This document shows, one piece after another, positions 17,658 to 25,965 of a DNA stretch of 64,000 bases; position 1 is the first letter of the stretch; each line of letters starts with the position of its first letter. The stretch covers positions 248,001 to 312,000 of the forward strand of contig NZ_JABBFZ010000004.1 in NCBI RefSeq assembly GCF_012927125.1, in the 5' to 3' direction. The notes under the pieces were generated by a model. The model ran no database searches, was not told where the DNA came from, and saw only the letters and a list, made by a program, of their open reading frames with translations. The translations under genes were made by a program, and so were the position numbers. Source of the stretch: Paraburkholderia antibiotica. Lineage in GTDB: Bacteria > Pseudomonadota > Gammaproteobacteria > Burkholderiales > Burkholderiaceae.

Positions 17658-18023
17658 ATGAGTGATGTACGCCAACATCTGAGTCCCCGTGACCGTCTGG
17701 AGCTGTTGTGCTGGCTCACATGCGGAAGCCTCGGCGCTTATTATCTGAACGAAGACTGGCCCGACGCGGCGTTTCACGTGCAGGCCGCGCATAAGTGGCT
17801 CGACCGTCGCGCGCGCGAAGCCGACTGGCTCTGCATCGCGAAGCTGTCGGCCACCGCGGTCGAAATCGCCCGGCGCCATGCGCAGTTCGTCGATACCGAC
17901 TGGGCACGCGACGCGGTTGAAGAAATTCTCGATACCGACGAACTCGATCCGCAGGCACGTCTCGTCAGACAGGTGATTACCGACTGCCAGAACGCGCTTG
18001 CGGACAGGCGGATCGCGGATTAA
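17658..18023 (+). CDS. small cytoplasmic protein, unknown
   Basis: 121 residues, mostly helical and acidic, no signal peptide or membrane segment. Beginning MSDVRQHLSPRDRLELLCWLTCGSLGAYYLNEDWPDAAFHVQAAHKWLDRRAREADW it looks like helical-hairpin repeats, but I recognise no family. The ATG at 17658 is preceded by GCAGCGAGCG, a poor ribosome site. The ATG at 17586 is also in frame and would add 24 residues. High-GC codon use through the frame supports coding. Confidence 0.55.
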   Translation: MSDVRQHLSPRDRLELLCWLTCGSLGAYYLNEDWPDAAFHVQAAHKWLDRRAREADWLCIAKLSATAVEIARRHAQFVDTDWARDAVEEILDTDELDPQARLVRQVITDCQNALADRRIAD

Positions 18024-18573
18024 ATCGCCGCTTTTTTCGAGGCGGTTAGCGCCGGTTTGCGGCTTGGGGCCATTTCGATGGCCCTTTTGCATGGGGTGCG
18101 GTGATCCGGTTGGCGATGGCGACCTCACGCACGCAATTGCAGGAGCTGCGGCGTTTGCAGAAGCCGGCGCATCGCGCATTATCGAGCCCGCGTTCGGGTC
18201 ACCGGACCGCCGATGATGCGCACTTTCTCAGCAGACTCTCTCACGTTCAATCGCACAGTCACGCACCGGTAAAACGCGTGCCCCGCGCGCTCGTGCATCG
18301 TCCTTCGATCGAGGGCACTGCGGTGTGAATGCCGGCGCTCGATGCCGTCACATGTCGATCTTCAGCCGCGCTGCCACTGCTCGCCGTCGCCCACTCCGCT
18401 CGCGCTCACACGCTCGCCTCGCCCCTGCACGCACCCGACCGCACCACACAGTGCGTCGCCACGCCGCGTCTGCAACGCCATATTCGAGGCCGTAACCAGG
18501 GATGTGCCGTATACGCAGCATTCATCTCAAATTTGAGAATGTAAGCTTTTTGCAAGAAAAGCCGGAGCCTTGA
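18024..18573. other. intergenic region before the porin gene
   Basis: 550 bases without a convincing gene. A CCGC-TTTTTT-GCGG-like element follows the upstream stop at about 18030-18045. The last 50 bases before the porin start are AT-rich (AATTTGAGAATGTAAGC, then TTTTTGCAAG) and probably hold its promoter; GGAGCC precedes the ATG. Confidence 0.4.
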
Positions 18574-19731
18574 ATGAAAAGAAACCGCCTCGCCACCGCC
18601 GCCCTCGCTACATTCGCCGCGTTCGCGGCGCCCTGCGCGTTCGCGCAAAGCAGCGTGACGCTCTACGGCCTCATCGACCAGGGGATCGTCTACACGAACA
18701 ATGCGGGCGGTAGCCCGGCCTGGGAAATGGCGAGCGGCTATGCGCAAGGCAACCGCTGGGGCATGAGGGGGACGGAGGATCTGGGCGGCGGCACCCGGCT
18801 CGTGTTCCAGCTCGAAAACGGCTTCGAACTGAACTCGGGCAGGCTCTTCCAGGGCGGCCGCCTGTTTGGTCGCGAGGCTTACGTGGGGCTGAGCAATGAG
18901 CGCTTCGGCACGTTCACGCTGGGTCGTCAATACGACTCGGTGGTCGACTATCTCGCTCAGACGACGGCAAACGGCAGCTGGGCCGGCTTCCTTTTCTCGC
19001 ACCCGTACGACAACGACAACACCGACAACTCCTTCCGCCTCGGCAATAGCGTCAAATACGCGAGCCCGACGATCGCGGGCCTGAAGTTCGGCGGCCTCTA
19101 CAGCTTCAGCAACGATACGAACTTCGCCAACAACCGCGCGTACAGCTTCGGCGGCCAGTACACGAACGGCGGCCTGCTGCTCGCGGCGGCCTGGCTGCAG
19201 GTGAACAATCCGGGCGCGGGGACAGTCGGCGCGATCACGTCGAACGACGCGAGCTTTATCGCGGGACGCATGCGGGTGGTCGGCGGCGGCATCAACTATA
19301 CGTTCGGCAAAACGACGGCCGGCTTCTCCTATACCAACTCGAACTATAAAAATCCCACCGGCAACAACTATATCGGCCTGCCGCTCGCGGCGCCCGGCGT
19401 GAGACTCGATACGCTCAAATTCCAGAACCTCGAAGCCAACGGTCGATATCAGTTCACGCCAGGATTCTTCGTCGGCGCGCAGTATGTGTACACGATGATG
19501 AACTACGAAGCGTCCTCGGGCACCGTCAAGCCGAAGATTCACACGGTCGGCCTGATGGCGGATTACAACCTGAGCACGCGCACCGACGTGTATGTGCAGG
19601 GTCAGTATCAACGCGTGATCGGCGGCACCACGCAGTCCATTCTCGACAACGCGTTCATGCTGGGTACGCAGGCGCCGTCATCGACGGACAAACAGGTGGC
19701 CGTGCGGGTCGCGCTGCGGCATAAGTTCTGA
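18574..19731 (+). CDS. outer-membrane porin (Burkholderia OmpC/Opc type)
   Basis: 385 residues. A 24-residue signal peptide ends CAFA before QSSVTLYGLIDQG, the classic N-terminus of mature beta-proteobacterial trimeric porins. The body alternates short turns and amphipathic strands, with FGREAYVGLSNERFGTFTLGRQY and the probable constriction loop 3 region around YLAQTTANGSWAG. The C-terminus is VRVALRHKF, with the terminal Phe needed for Bam recognition. It forms a 16-strand general diffusion channel. Single-gene unit, convergent with the nitrate transporter gene. Confidence 0.93.
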   Translation: MKRNRLATAALATFAAFAAPCAFAQSSVTLYGLIDQGIVYTNNAGGSPAWEMASGYAQGNRWGMRGTEDLGGGTRLVFQLENGFELNSGRLFQGGRLFGREAYVGLSNERFGTFTLGRQYDSVVDYLAQTTANGSWAGFLFSHPYDNDNTDNSFRLGNSVKYASPTIAGLKFGGLYSFSNDTNFANNRAYSFGGQYTNGGLLLAAAWLQVNNPGAGTVGAITSNDASFIAGRMRVVGGGINYTFGKTTAGFSYTNSNYKNPTGNNYIGLPLAAPGVRLDTLKFQNLEANGRYQFTPGFFVGAQYVYTMMNYEASSGTVKPKIHTVGLMADYNLSTRTDVYVQGQYQRVIGGTTQSILDNAFMLGTQAPSSTDKQVAVRVALRHKF

Positions 19732-19738
19732 AACTTCC

Positions 19739-19768
19739 GCACGGCGCCGCAACCAGCGAGCGCCGTGC
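19739..19768. terminator. stem-loop between porin and narK ends
   Basis: GCACGGCGC (19739-19747) and GCGCCGTGC (19760-19768) form a perfect 9-bp stem in the 71 bases between two convergent genes. There is no T run on either side, so it may be a weak shared terminator or mRNA 3' end structure. Confidence 0.5.
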
Positions 19769-19802
19769 ATCACGTGTTACTTCGTGGTGTTACCGCGCGG
19801 CA

Positions 19803-21173
19803 TTACTCCGTCGCATGCGCAGGCATGATGCCGGCGGTTTGCATCGACCACGCCATCCACGGCCGACGCAGCGCGACGATCGCGAGAAACGCGCAGGCGG
19901 CCAGCGCGCCGAACGTCGCGAAGCCCATCTGATAGCTGCCGGTGCTTTCCTTCGCGATGCCCATCACGACCGGCAGATAGAAGCCGCCGATGCCGCCCGC
20001 CGCGCCGACGATGCCCGACATCAAGCCGGTGCGGCCGGCCCAGCGATGCGGCACCAGCTGGAACGTCGCGCCGTTGCCGAGACCGAACGCGGTGTACAGG
20101 CACAGCAGCAGCGCGATCCCGCCCGCGAGCGACGGCATCGCCGCAGCGAATACGAAGTCGCAGACAGCGATGATCGCAAGCAGCACGGTCAGCGCGCGCA
20201 CGCCCGACACCCTGTCCGCGATCAGCCCGCCGAGCGGACGCACCATCGCTCCGGTCGCGGCGAGCAGCGCCATGAACAGGCCCGCGTCGATTTTGCTCAA
20301 CTGGTAGAGACTCGTCAGCAGCAGCGACACATACGAGGACATCCCGACAAAGCCGCCGAACGTGATGCTGTAGACGAGCATGATGACCCAAGTATCGCGC
20401 TCGCCGAGCACCGAACGATAGCGCTTCGGCAGCACCGCGATCGCGAGCAGCGCGCCGATCACCGGCAACAGCAGCACGCTGGCCTTGCCCGCGCCGAATA
20501 GCCCCGCCTCGACCAGCAGCACCAGCACGATCAGCCCGACCAGCGTGGTCGCGAAGCCGCCGAATGCGCGCAGCACGCTGCCCGTTTTGACGCCCGCGTC
20601 GTTGGCCCAGAAATACAGCGTGAGCGCGGCGATCGCGAGTAGCGGCAGCGCACCGCCGGCGGCCATCTGCCAGCCGTAGCGGGTTGCCAGTTGCGGGAAC
20701 AGGAAGCCGTCGAGCACCGCGCCGATATTGCCGGCCGCGGCGAGCCCCAACACCAGCCCCTGCACTTTCGGCGGATAGTTGCTGCCGGCCATCGGCAGCG
20801 CGACCGCGAAGCTCGCCCCGCCGACGCCAAGAAACACGCCGAGTACCAGCAGCGTTTCATACGATGGCACCGTTTGCAGCAACGGCAGCACGATGGTCGG
20901 CACCGCCGACAGCAGCACGCCCATCAACGCGATGCGCTTGCCATGCGCGGACTGATACAGATTGCCGAGCGTCACGCGCAGAATCGCCGCCGACAGCACC
21001 GGCACTGCCACCAGCAGACCCTGTTGCGCGGGCGTCATCGCGATGCTCCTGCTGATGAACGGCGCGAGCGGTCCATATAGCACCCAGACGGTGAAGCCCG
21101 TATCGAAATAAAGGAAGCAGGCAACGAGCGCGCGCCAGTCACCGCTTCTCAGGGAGTGCATCACGTTTTTCAT
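19803..21173 (-). CDS. narK: nitrate/nitrite transporter (NarK/NNP family MFS)
   Basis: 456-residue inner-membrane transporter with 12 predicted helices. It opens VACFLYFDTGFTVWVLYGPLAPF and has the conserved glycine-rich nitrate signature in helix 5 (LGLAAAGNIGAVLDGFLFP) plus the second one GLGNGATFQLVPHRW in helix 10, both marks of the nitrate-nitrite porter family; the conserved Arg residues of the substrate path are probably in ILRVTLGNL and VRPLGGLIADR. GAGGATG lies just before the ATG. It is the last gene of the nirBD-nasA operon, 134 bases after nasA, so its job is nitrate uptake for assimilation. Confidence 0.88.
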   Translation of the reverse strand: MKNVMHSLRSGDWRALVACFLYFDTGFTVWVLYGPLAPFISRSIAMTPAQQGLLVAVPVLSAAILRVTLGNLYQSAHGKRIALMGVLLSAVPTIVLPLLQTVPSYETLLVLGVFLGVGGASFAVALPMAGSNYPPKVQGLVLGLAAAGNIGAVLDGFLFPQLATRYGWQMAAGGALPLLAIAALTLYFWANDAGVKTGSVLRAFGGFATTLVGLIVLVLLVEAGLFGAGKASVLLLPVIGALLAIAVLPKRYRSVLGERDTWVIMLVYSITFGGFVGMSSYVSLLLTSLYQLSKIDAGLFMALLAATGAMVRPLGGLIADRVSGVRALTVLLAIIAVCDFVFAAAMPSLAGGIALLLCLYTAFGLGNGATFQLVPHRWAGRTGLMSGIVGAAGGIGGFYLPVVMGIAKESTGSYQMGFATFGALAACAFLAIVALRRPWMAWSMQTAGIMPAHATE

Positions 21174-21307
21174 CAGACATCCTCACTAAATAAATTGCTG
21201 GGTAGTCTCGTTTGTGTGTCGTATTCATCTGCAGTGGCATGTCGTTGGGCGACTGTCGTCCGGCGATTTCACCGGCTTCAATATGCAAGCGTCATGCCAT
21301 TCGAAGC

Positions 21308-24300
21308 TCAGTACACGTCGCGCCCATAGCGCTTTTCGCGCGTCAGACGGCTCACGTATTCGAGCGCCTTGTCGTCGCTCATGCCGCCGTGCGTCGCGAT
21401 CACATCCTTCAACGCGGCGTCGACGTCGCGCGCCATCCGGTTCGCGTCGCCGCATACATAGAAATGCGCACCCTCTTCGAGCCAGGCCCACAGTTGCGCA
21501 CCGTGTTCGCGCATGCGGTCCTGTACGTAGATCTTGTCGGCCTGGTCGCGCGAGAACGCGACGTCGAGTTGCGTCAGCAGGCCGCTCGCGCGCATCGCTT
21601 CGAGTTCGTCGCGGTAGTAGAAATCGGTGGCCGCATGCTGTTCGCCGAAGAACAGCCAGTTGCGGCCGCGCTCGCCGCGCGCCTGGCGCTCGTGCAGAAA
21701 GCCGCGAAACGGTGCGATGCCGGTGCCCGGGCCGACCATGATCATCGGCGTGTCCGCCTGATGAGGCGGACGAAAATGCGCGGACTTCTGCACGAACACC
21801 GGCACCTCGGCGTCGCTCGCACGATCGGCGAGAAACGTCGACGACACGCCCTTGCGATACCGCCGCCCGTTGTTGTAGCGCACCGCGGACACCGTCAGAT
21901 GCACTTCCCCCGGATGTGCTTTCGGGCTCGACGCGATCGAATACAGACGCGGCTGCAGACGTTTGAGCATGCCGGTCAGCTCGGCGGCCGTCAGGCTCAC
22001 CGGGAATTCATGCAGCACATCGGCCAGTTGCTGGCCCCACAGCCATTGCTTCAGATCGGTCTTGCGCGCGGGCGCGAGCAGTTCGCGCAGCGCGCCGTTG
22101 CCGCTGCGCGCGGCGACGAACGCAAGCGCTTCCGCACTCGGCCGCGCGATCTCGTAGTGCTTGCCGAGCGCGTCGGCGAGCCGCATCTCGCCGAGGCCCG
22201 CGACGTGAACCGGCGCTTCCGCGTGCAGACCGCTCAGCGCGATCAGTTCGTCGACGAGTTCGGGGCAATTGCTCGGCCACACACCGAGCGCGTCGCCGGC
22301 TTCGTATTCGAGCGTGGTGCCGCCCGTTTGCAGCGACACGTAGCGCGTATCTTTCGCGGCGCCCTGGCGGTTCAGGCGCAGATTGCCGACCACGCGCGAT
22401 GCGGCCGGCCGCGCCCTGGTCGGCACCGTCCCGACTACCGCGTTGATCATGCCGCCGGGCGGCACCGCATACAGCGCCGCGTCCGCTTCCTTGATACCGA
22501 CGATCATGCGTTCGAGCCACGCATCGGCAACCGGCTGACACTCGCTATCGCAATCGACACGCTCCAGCAAACGCAAGCCGCCCCGCTCCGCGAGCCGTTC
22601 GTCGAGACGTCGGCCGTAACCGCAAAACTGATCGTAGTTGCGGTCTCCGAGCGCGAGCACCGCGAAGCGCACGCCGTCGAGACGCGGTGCGCCGTCCGTC
22701 TGCAGTTGCGTCCAGAAGTCCTGCGCGTTGTCGGGCGGATCGCCGTCGCCGAATGTGCTCGTCATCAGCAGCACGTATTGCGCTTTCGCGAGCGTCGCCA
22801 ACGGGTAGTCGGCCATGCACGCAGTGCGGATTTCGAAGCCCGATTCCATCAGGCGCGTTGCGTAGCGCTCGGTCAGCGATTCGGTGTTGCCGGTTTGCGA
22901 GGCCCACAACAGCGTCACCTTCGGCCGTGCGCGCACGATGCGCACGCCGGATTCGCGCGGTTCGTTGTTATGTGTGAGCTTCGGCGATGCGCTTGTCGAC
23001 GCGGCGGAGTTCGTCGCGCTACGGCTATAGAGTCCCGCGAGCAAACCGTCGACGTAAAAACGCTTCGCCGGCTCGAACGGCGCCGCGTGCGGCAGTACCG
23101 GCACGCTATCAATGCCCTGCTCTTCCGCGCTACGCAAGCCGCTGACGAAGCCGGCCAGGTAAGCGCGCTCGGCCTCGTTCAGCGTCGGTGCAGGCACCGG
23201 CTCGCCCGGCAATTGCAGTAGGCTCGTGAGCGCTTCGATACGGGGCATGGTTTGATCCTTCGCGCACGCAGCGGCGACCGCCGCGCCGGTTTGGGTGGAA
23301 CGCGCGTCGTCGTCAGCGCTCGTGCTCTCGATACGGTCGGCCGTCACCGGACTCAACGCCACCGCGCAGACTTTCAGCTCGGGCTGCAGCGAAACCGGAT
23401 CGACGGCGTCGTGGGTGACCGCGTTGATGCACAGGTCGTCGCCGAACACGTCGTTCCAGTGCATCGGCGCGAAGCACTGCCCCGCGTTCACGCGATCGGT
23501 GACGACGGCCGGCAGCACCGCGCGGCCGCGGCGCGAACGGATTTCGACCGCATCTTTCGCGCGGATGCCGAGCGCGGTCGCGTCCTCCGGATGAATCTCG
23601 ACGAACGGTCCCGGGTTCAGTTTGTTCAACATCGCGACCTTGCCGGTCTTGGTCATCGTGTGCCATTGATGCTGCACGCGACCGGTGTTCAGCACGATCG
23701 GAAATTCGCGGTCAGGCAGTTCCGCCGCGCTCGCATAGGCACGCGCGAAGAATTTCGCCTTGCCGCTCGCGCCCGGAAAAACGAGGCGCGGCACGCTGCC
23801 GTCCTGTCGCTGTCTGAGCGGCTGACTCACGCCGTCGTTGATGTAGCGAAGCGGACTGCGATCGGCCGCATCGATCGATGCCACCGGCCATTGCAGCGGC
23901 GTCTCCTTCAACCGTCGATAGCTCGCGCCGCGCAGGTCATAGCCGGTCGCGGGATTCGCCGCGCGTGTGATTTCGTCGAACACCTGTTCCGCGCTGGTAT
24001 AGCTGAACGCGTCGGCGAAACCCATTTCACAGGCAATGCGCGCGATGATCTGCCAGTCGGGCAACGCCGCGCCGGGCGGCTCGACGGCCTGCCGCATCAA
24101 GGTCAGATTGCGCTCTGAGTTGACCATCACGCCTTCGGCTTCGGCCCACAGCGCGCCGGGCAGCAGCACGTCGGCGTAGCGGTTGGTCTCGGTGTCGAGG
24201 AACGCGTCCTGCGCGATCACGAGTTCGGCCGCGCGCAGGCCGGCGATCACGTTCTGCCGGTTCGGCACCGTCGCGACCGGATTGGTGCAGATGATCCAGC

Positions 24301-25492
24301 ACGCCTTGATATCGCCCGCGGCCATCCGCGCGAACATGTCGATCGTGCCGCTGCCGGCGTTGGCTTTCAGCGTGCCCGGCGCGATCCCCCACAGGTCTTC
24401 GATAAACGCGCGGTCTTCGGCGACCAGCGCCGAGCGCTGCCCAGGCAGACCCGGCCCCATGTAGCCCATTTCACGGCCGCCCATCGCGTTCGGCTGGCCC
24501 GTCAGCGAAAACGGCCCGCTGCCGCGCCGGCAGATGCGGCCGGTCGCCAGATGCAGATTGCACAGCGCGTTGGTGTGCCAGGTGCCGTGCGTGCTCTGGT
24601 TCAGGCCCATGGTCCAGCAACTCATCCACTCCGGCGCGGCGGCGATCATCTGCGCGGCGCGGCGGATGTCGTCGGCGGCGAGACCCGTGATGCCCGCGAC
24701 GTATTCTGGCGTGTACTCGGCGAGAAACGCGGGCATCGTGTCCCAGCCTTCAGTGAATCCGGCGATGAAAGCGGGATCCGTCGCGCCGTTTTCGTGCAGC
24801 AGATGCAGCAGCCCGTTGAGCAACGCGAGGTCGGTGCCGGGCCTGATCTGCAGAAACAGATCGGCTTTCTCGGCGGTCGTGTTGCGGCGCGGATCGACGA
24901 CGATCAGCTTCGCGCCCGCCTTCACGCGATCCATCATGCGCAGGAACAGGATCGGATGACAGTCGGCCAGATTCGCGCCGCTGACCAGAAACAGATCGGC
25001 GTGATCGAAGTCCTCGTACGAGCCCGGGGGGCCGTCCGCGCCGAGCGACAGCTTGTAGCCGCTGGCCGCGCTCGCCATGCACAGCCGCGAATTGGCCTCG
25101 ATGTTGTGCGTGCCGATAAAGCCCTTCGCGAGCTTGTTGATCAGATACTGCGCTTCGAGCGACATCTGTCCCGACACGTAAAACGACAACGCATCGGGCC
25201 CATGCTGGTCGAGCACGCGCCGCAGCCGCGCGGCGGTGTCGCGCAACGCCTGCGTCATCGGCAACGGCACGGGGTCTTCGTCGCGCGCATGACGCACGAA
25301 CGCGCCTTCGAGGCGTCCCGACTTGCGCAGCGCGACGTGCGCCGACTGCCCTTTCGTACAGAGGCGGCCGAAGTTCGCCGGATGTTCCTTGTCGCCGGCG
25401 ATCTTCACGACCTGACCGTCCTCGACGTGCAGCACCATCCCGCAGCCGACGCCGCAATACGGACACACGGTTTTTACGCTCGTAGCAGACAT
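21308..25492 (-). CDS. nasA: assimilatory nitrate reductase fused to CysJ-like flavoprotein
   Basis: 1394 residues, a natural fusion. The N-terminal 700 or so residues are a molybdopterin nitrate reductase: the [4Fe-4S] motif Cys10-x2-Cys13-x3-Cys17-x27-Cys45, and a probable Mo ligand Cys138 in ANSRLCMAS. A linker (about 700-850) carries a segment like the N-terminus of CysJ. Residues about 853-1000 are an FMN flavodoxin domain (LLWASQTGNTES, TSTFGDGDPPDNA) and about 1025-1394 an FAD/NADPH ferredoxin-reductase domain (RLYSIASSP, GPGTGIAPFRGF, and the C-terminal ending YVSRLTREKRYGRDVY). The chain should therefore take electrons from NADPH through FAD, FMN and the cluster to the molybdenum site, reducing nitrate to nitrite in the cytoplasm without a separate NasB-type reductase. 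It sits 59 bases after nirD. Confidence 0.92.
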   Translation of the reverse strand: MSATSVKTVCPYCGVGCGMVLHVEDGQVVKIAGDKEHPANFGRLCTKGQSAHVALRKSGRLEGAFVRHARDEDPVPLPMTQALRDTAARLRRVLDQHGPDALSFYVSGQMSLEAQYLINKLAKGFIGTHNIEANSRLCMASAASGYKLSLGADGPPGSYEDFDHADLFLVSGANLADCHPILFLRMMDRVKAGAKLIVVDPRRNTTAEKADLFLQIRPGTDLALLNGLLHLLHENGATDPAFIAGFTEGWDTMPAFLAEYTPEYVAGITGLAADDIRRAAQMIAAAPEWMSCWTMGLNQSTHGTWHTNALCNLHLATGRICRRGSGPFSLTGQPNAMGGREMGYMGPGLPGQRSALVAEDRAFIEDLWGIAPGTLKANAGSGTIDMFARMAAGDIKACWIICTNPVATVPNRQNVIAGLRAAELVIAQDAFLDTETNRYADVLLPGALWAEAEGVMVNSERNLTLMRQAVEPPGAALPDWQIIARIACEMGFADAFSYTSAEQVFDEITRAANPATGYDLRGASYRRLKETPLQWPVASIDAADRSPLRYINDGVSQPLRQRQDGSVPRLVFPGASGKAKFFARAYASAAELPDREFPIVLNTGRVQHQWHTMTKTGKVAMLNKLNPGPFVEIHPEDATALGIRAKDAVEIRSRRGRAVLPAVVTDRVNAGQCFAPMHWNDVFGDDLCINAVTHDAVDPVSLQPELKVCAVALSPVTADRIESTSADDDARSTQTGAAVAAACAKDQTMPRIEALTSLLQLPGEPVPAPTLNEAERAYLAGFVSGLRSAEEQGIDSVPVLPHAAPFEPAKRFYVDGLLAGLYSRSATNSAASTSASPKLTHNNEPRESGVRIVRARPKVTLLWASQTGNTESLTERYATRLMESGFEIRTACMADYPLATLAKAQYVLLMTSTFGDGDPPDNAQDFWTQLQTDGAPRLDGVRFAVLALGDRNYDQFCGYGRRLDERLAERGGLRLLERVDCDSECQPVADAWLERMIVGIKEADAALYAVPPGGMINAVVGTVPTRARPAASRVVGNLRLNRQGAAKDTRYVSLQTGGTTLEYEAGDALGVWPSNCPELVDELIALSGLHAEAPVHVAGLGEMRLADALGKHYEIARPSAEALAFVAARSGNGALRELLAPARKTDLKQWLWGQQLADVLHEFPVSLTAAELTGMLKRLQPRLYSIASSPKAHPGEVHLTVSAVRYNNGRRYRKGVSSTFLADRASDAEVPVFVQKSAHFRPPHQADTPMIMVGPGTGIAPFRGFLHERQARGERGRNWLFFGEQHAATDFYYRDELEAMRASGLLTQLDVAFSRDQADKIYVQDRMREHGAQLWAWLEEGAHFYVCGDANRMARDVDAALKDVIATHGGMSDDKALEYVSRLTREKRYGRDVY

Positions 25493-25551
25493 GCTCGATT
25501 CAGCTAGTTAGATATCCAGACAATCGATCGGGACCGGCGAGCCGTGCCGAG

Positions 25552-25917
25552 TCAGACCTCGACCAGCACCTGGCCGTCTTCGACGCGCGCGGCGAACGCG
25601 CTGACCGAATACGACGGCGTTTCCAGGCATTCGCCGGTGCGCAGATCGAAGTGATGTTTGTAGATCGGCGACGCGACCACGATGCGCTCGCCGAGACTGC
25701 CGACCAACCCGCGCGACAGCACCGCCGCATGCGAGCCCGGGTCGAAGTTTTCGATTGCATAGACCGTCGGCGCGGCATCGGCCTGCGCTGCGCCGCCGTC
25801 GACGTGAAACACCGCCACCTGCTCACCGTTGATCAGTGCGCACACGCCGGTGTTCGGCACGATGTCGTCGAGCGGGCAGATCGCGGTCCATACGCGCGGC
25901 AGACGTTCGTTTTTCAT
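25552..25917 (-). CDS. nirD: nitrite reductase small subunit NirD
   Basis: 121-residue Rieske-fold subunit of the cytoplasmic NADH nitrite reductase. It has the typical beginning WTAICPLDDIVPNTGVCALINGEQVAVF and the end SPIYKHHFDLRTGECLE, where a true Rieske protein would have C-x-H and C-x2-H; these ligands are absent, as is normal in NirD, so it carries no cluster. It is thought to support NirB. It lies 48 bases after nirB and 59 before nasA. Confidence 0.9.
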   Translation of the reverse strand: MKNERLPRVWTAICPLDDIVPNTGVCALINGEQVAVFHVDGGAAQADAAPTVYAIENFDPGSHAAVLSRGLVGSLGERIVVASPIYKHHFDLRTGECLETPSYSVSAFAARVEDGQVLVEV

Positions 25918-25965
25918 GGCTGGGCTCCTTCGATAAATGTGCGGAAATACAGGGGGAAAAACTCC

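Noticed and set aside
21212..23221. A 669-residue plus-strand frame opposite nasA
   Set aside because: Same shadow type; no start signal, Arg/His-rich, and the other strand has an intact flavoprotein.
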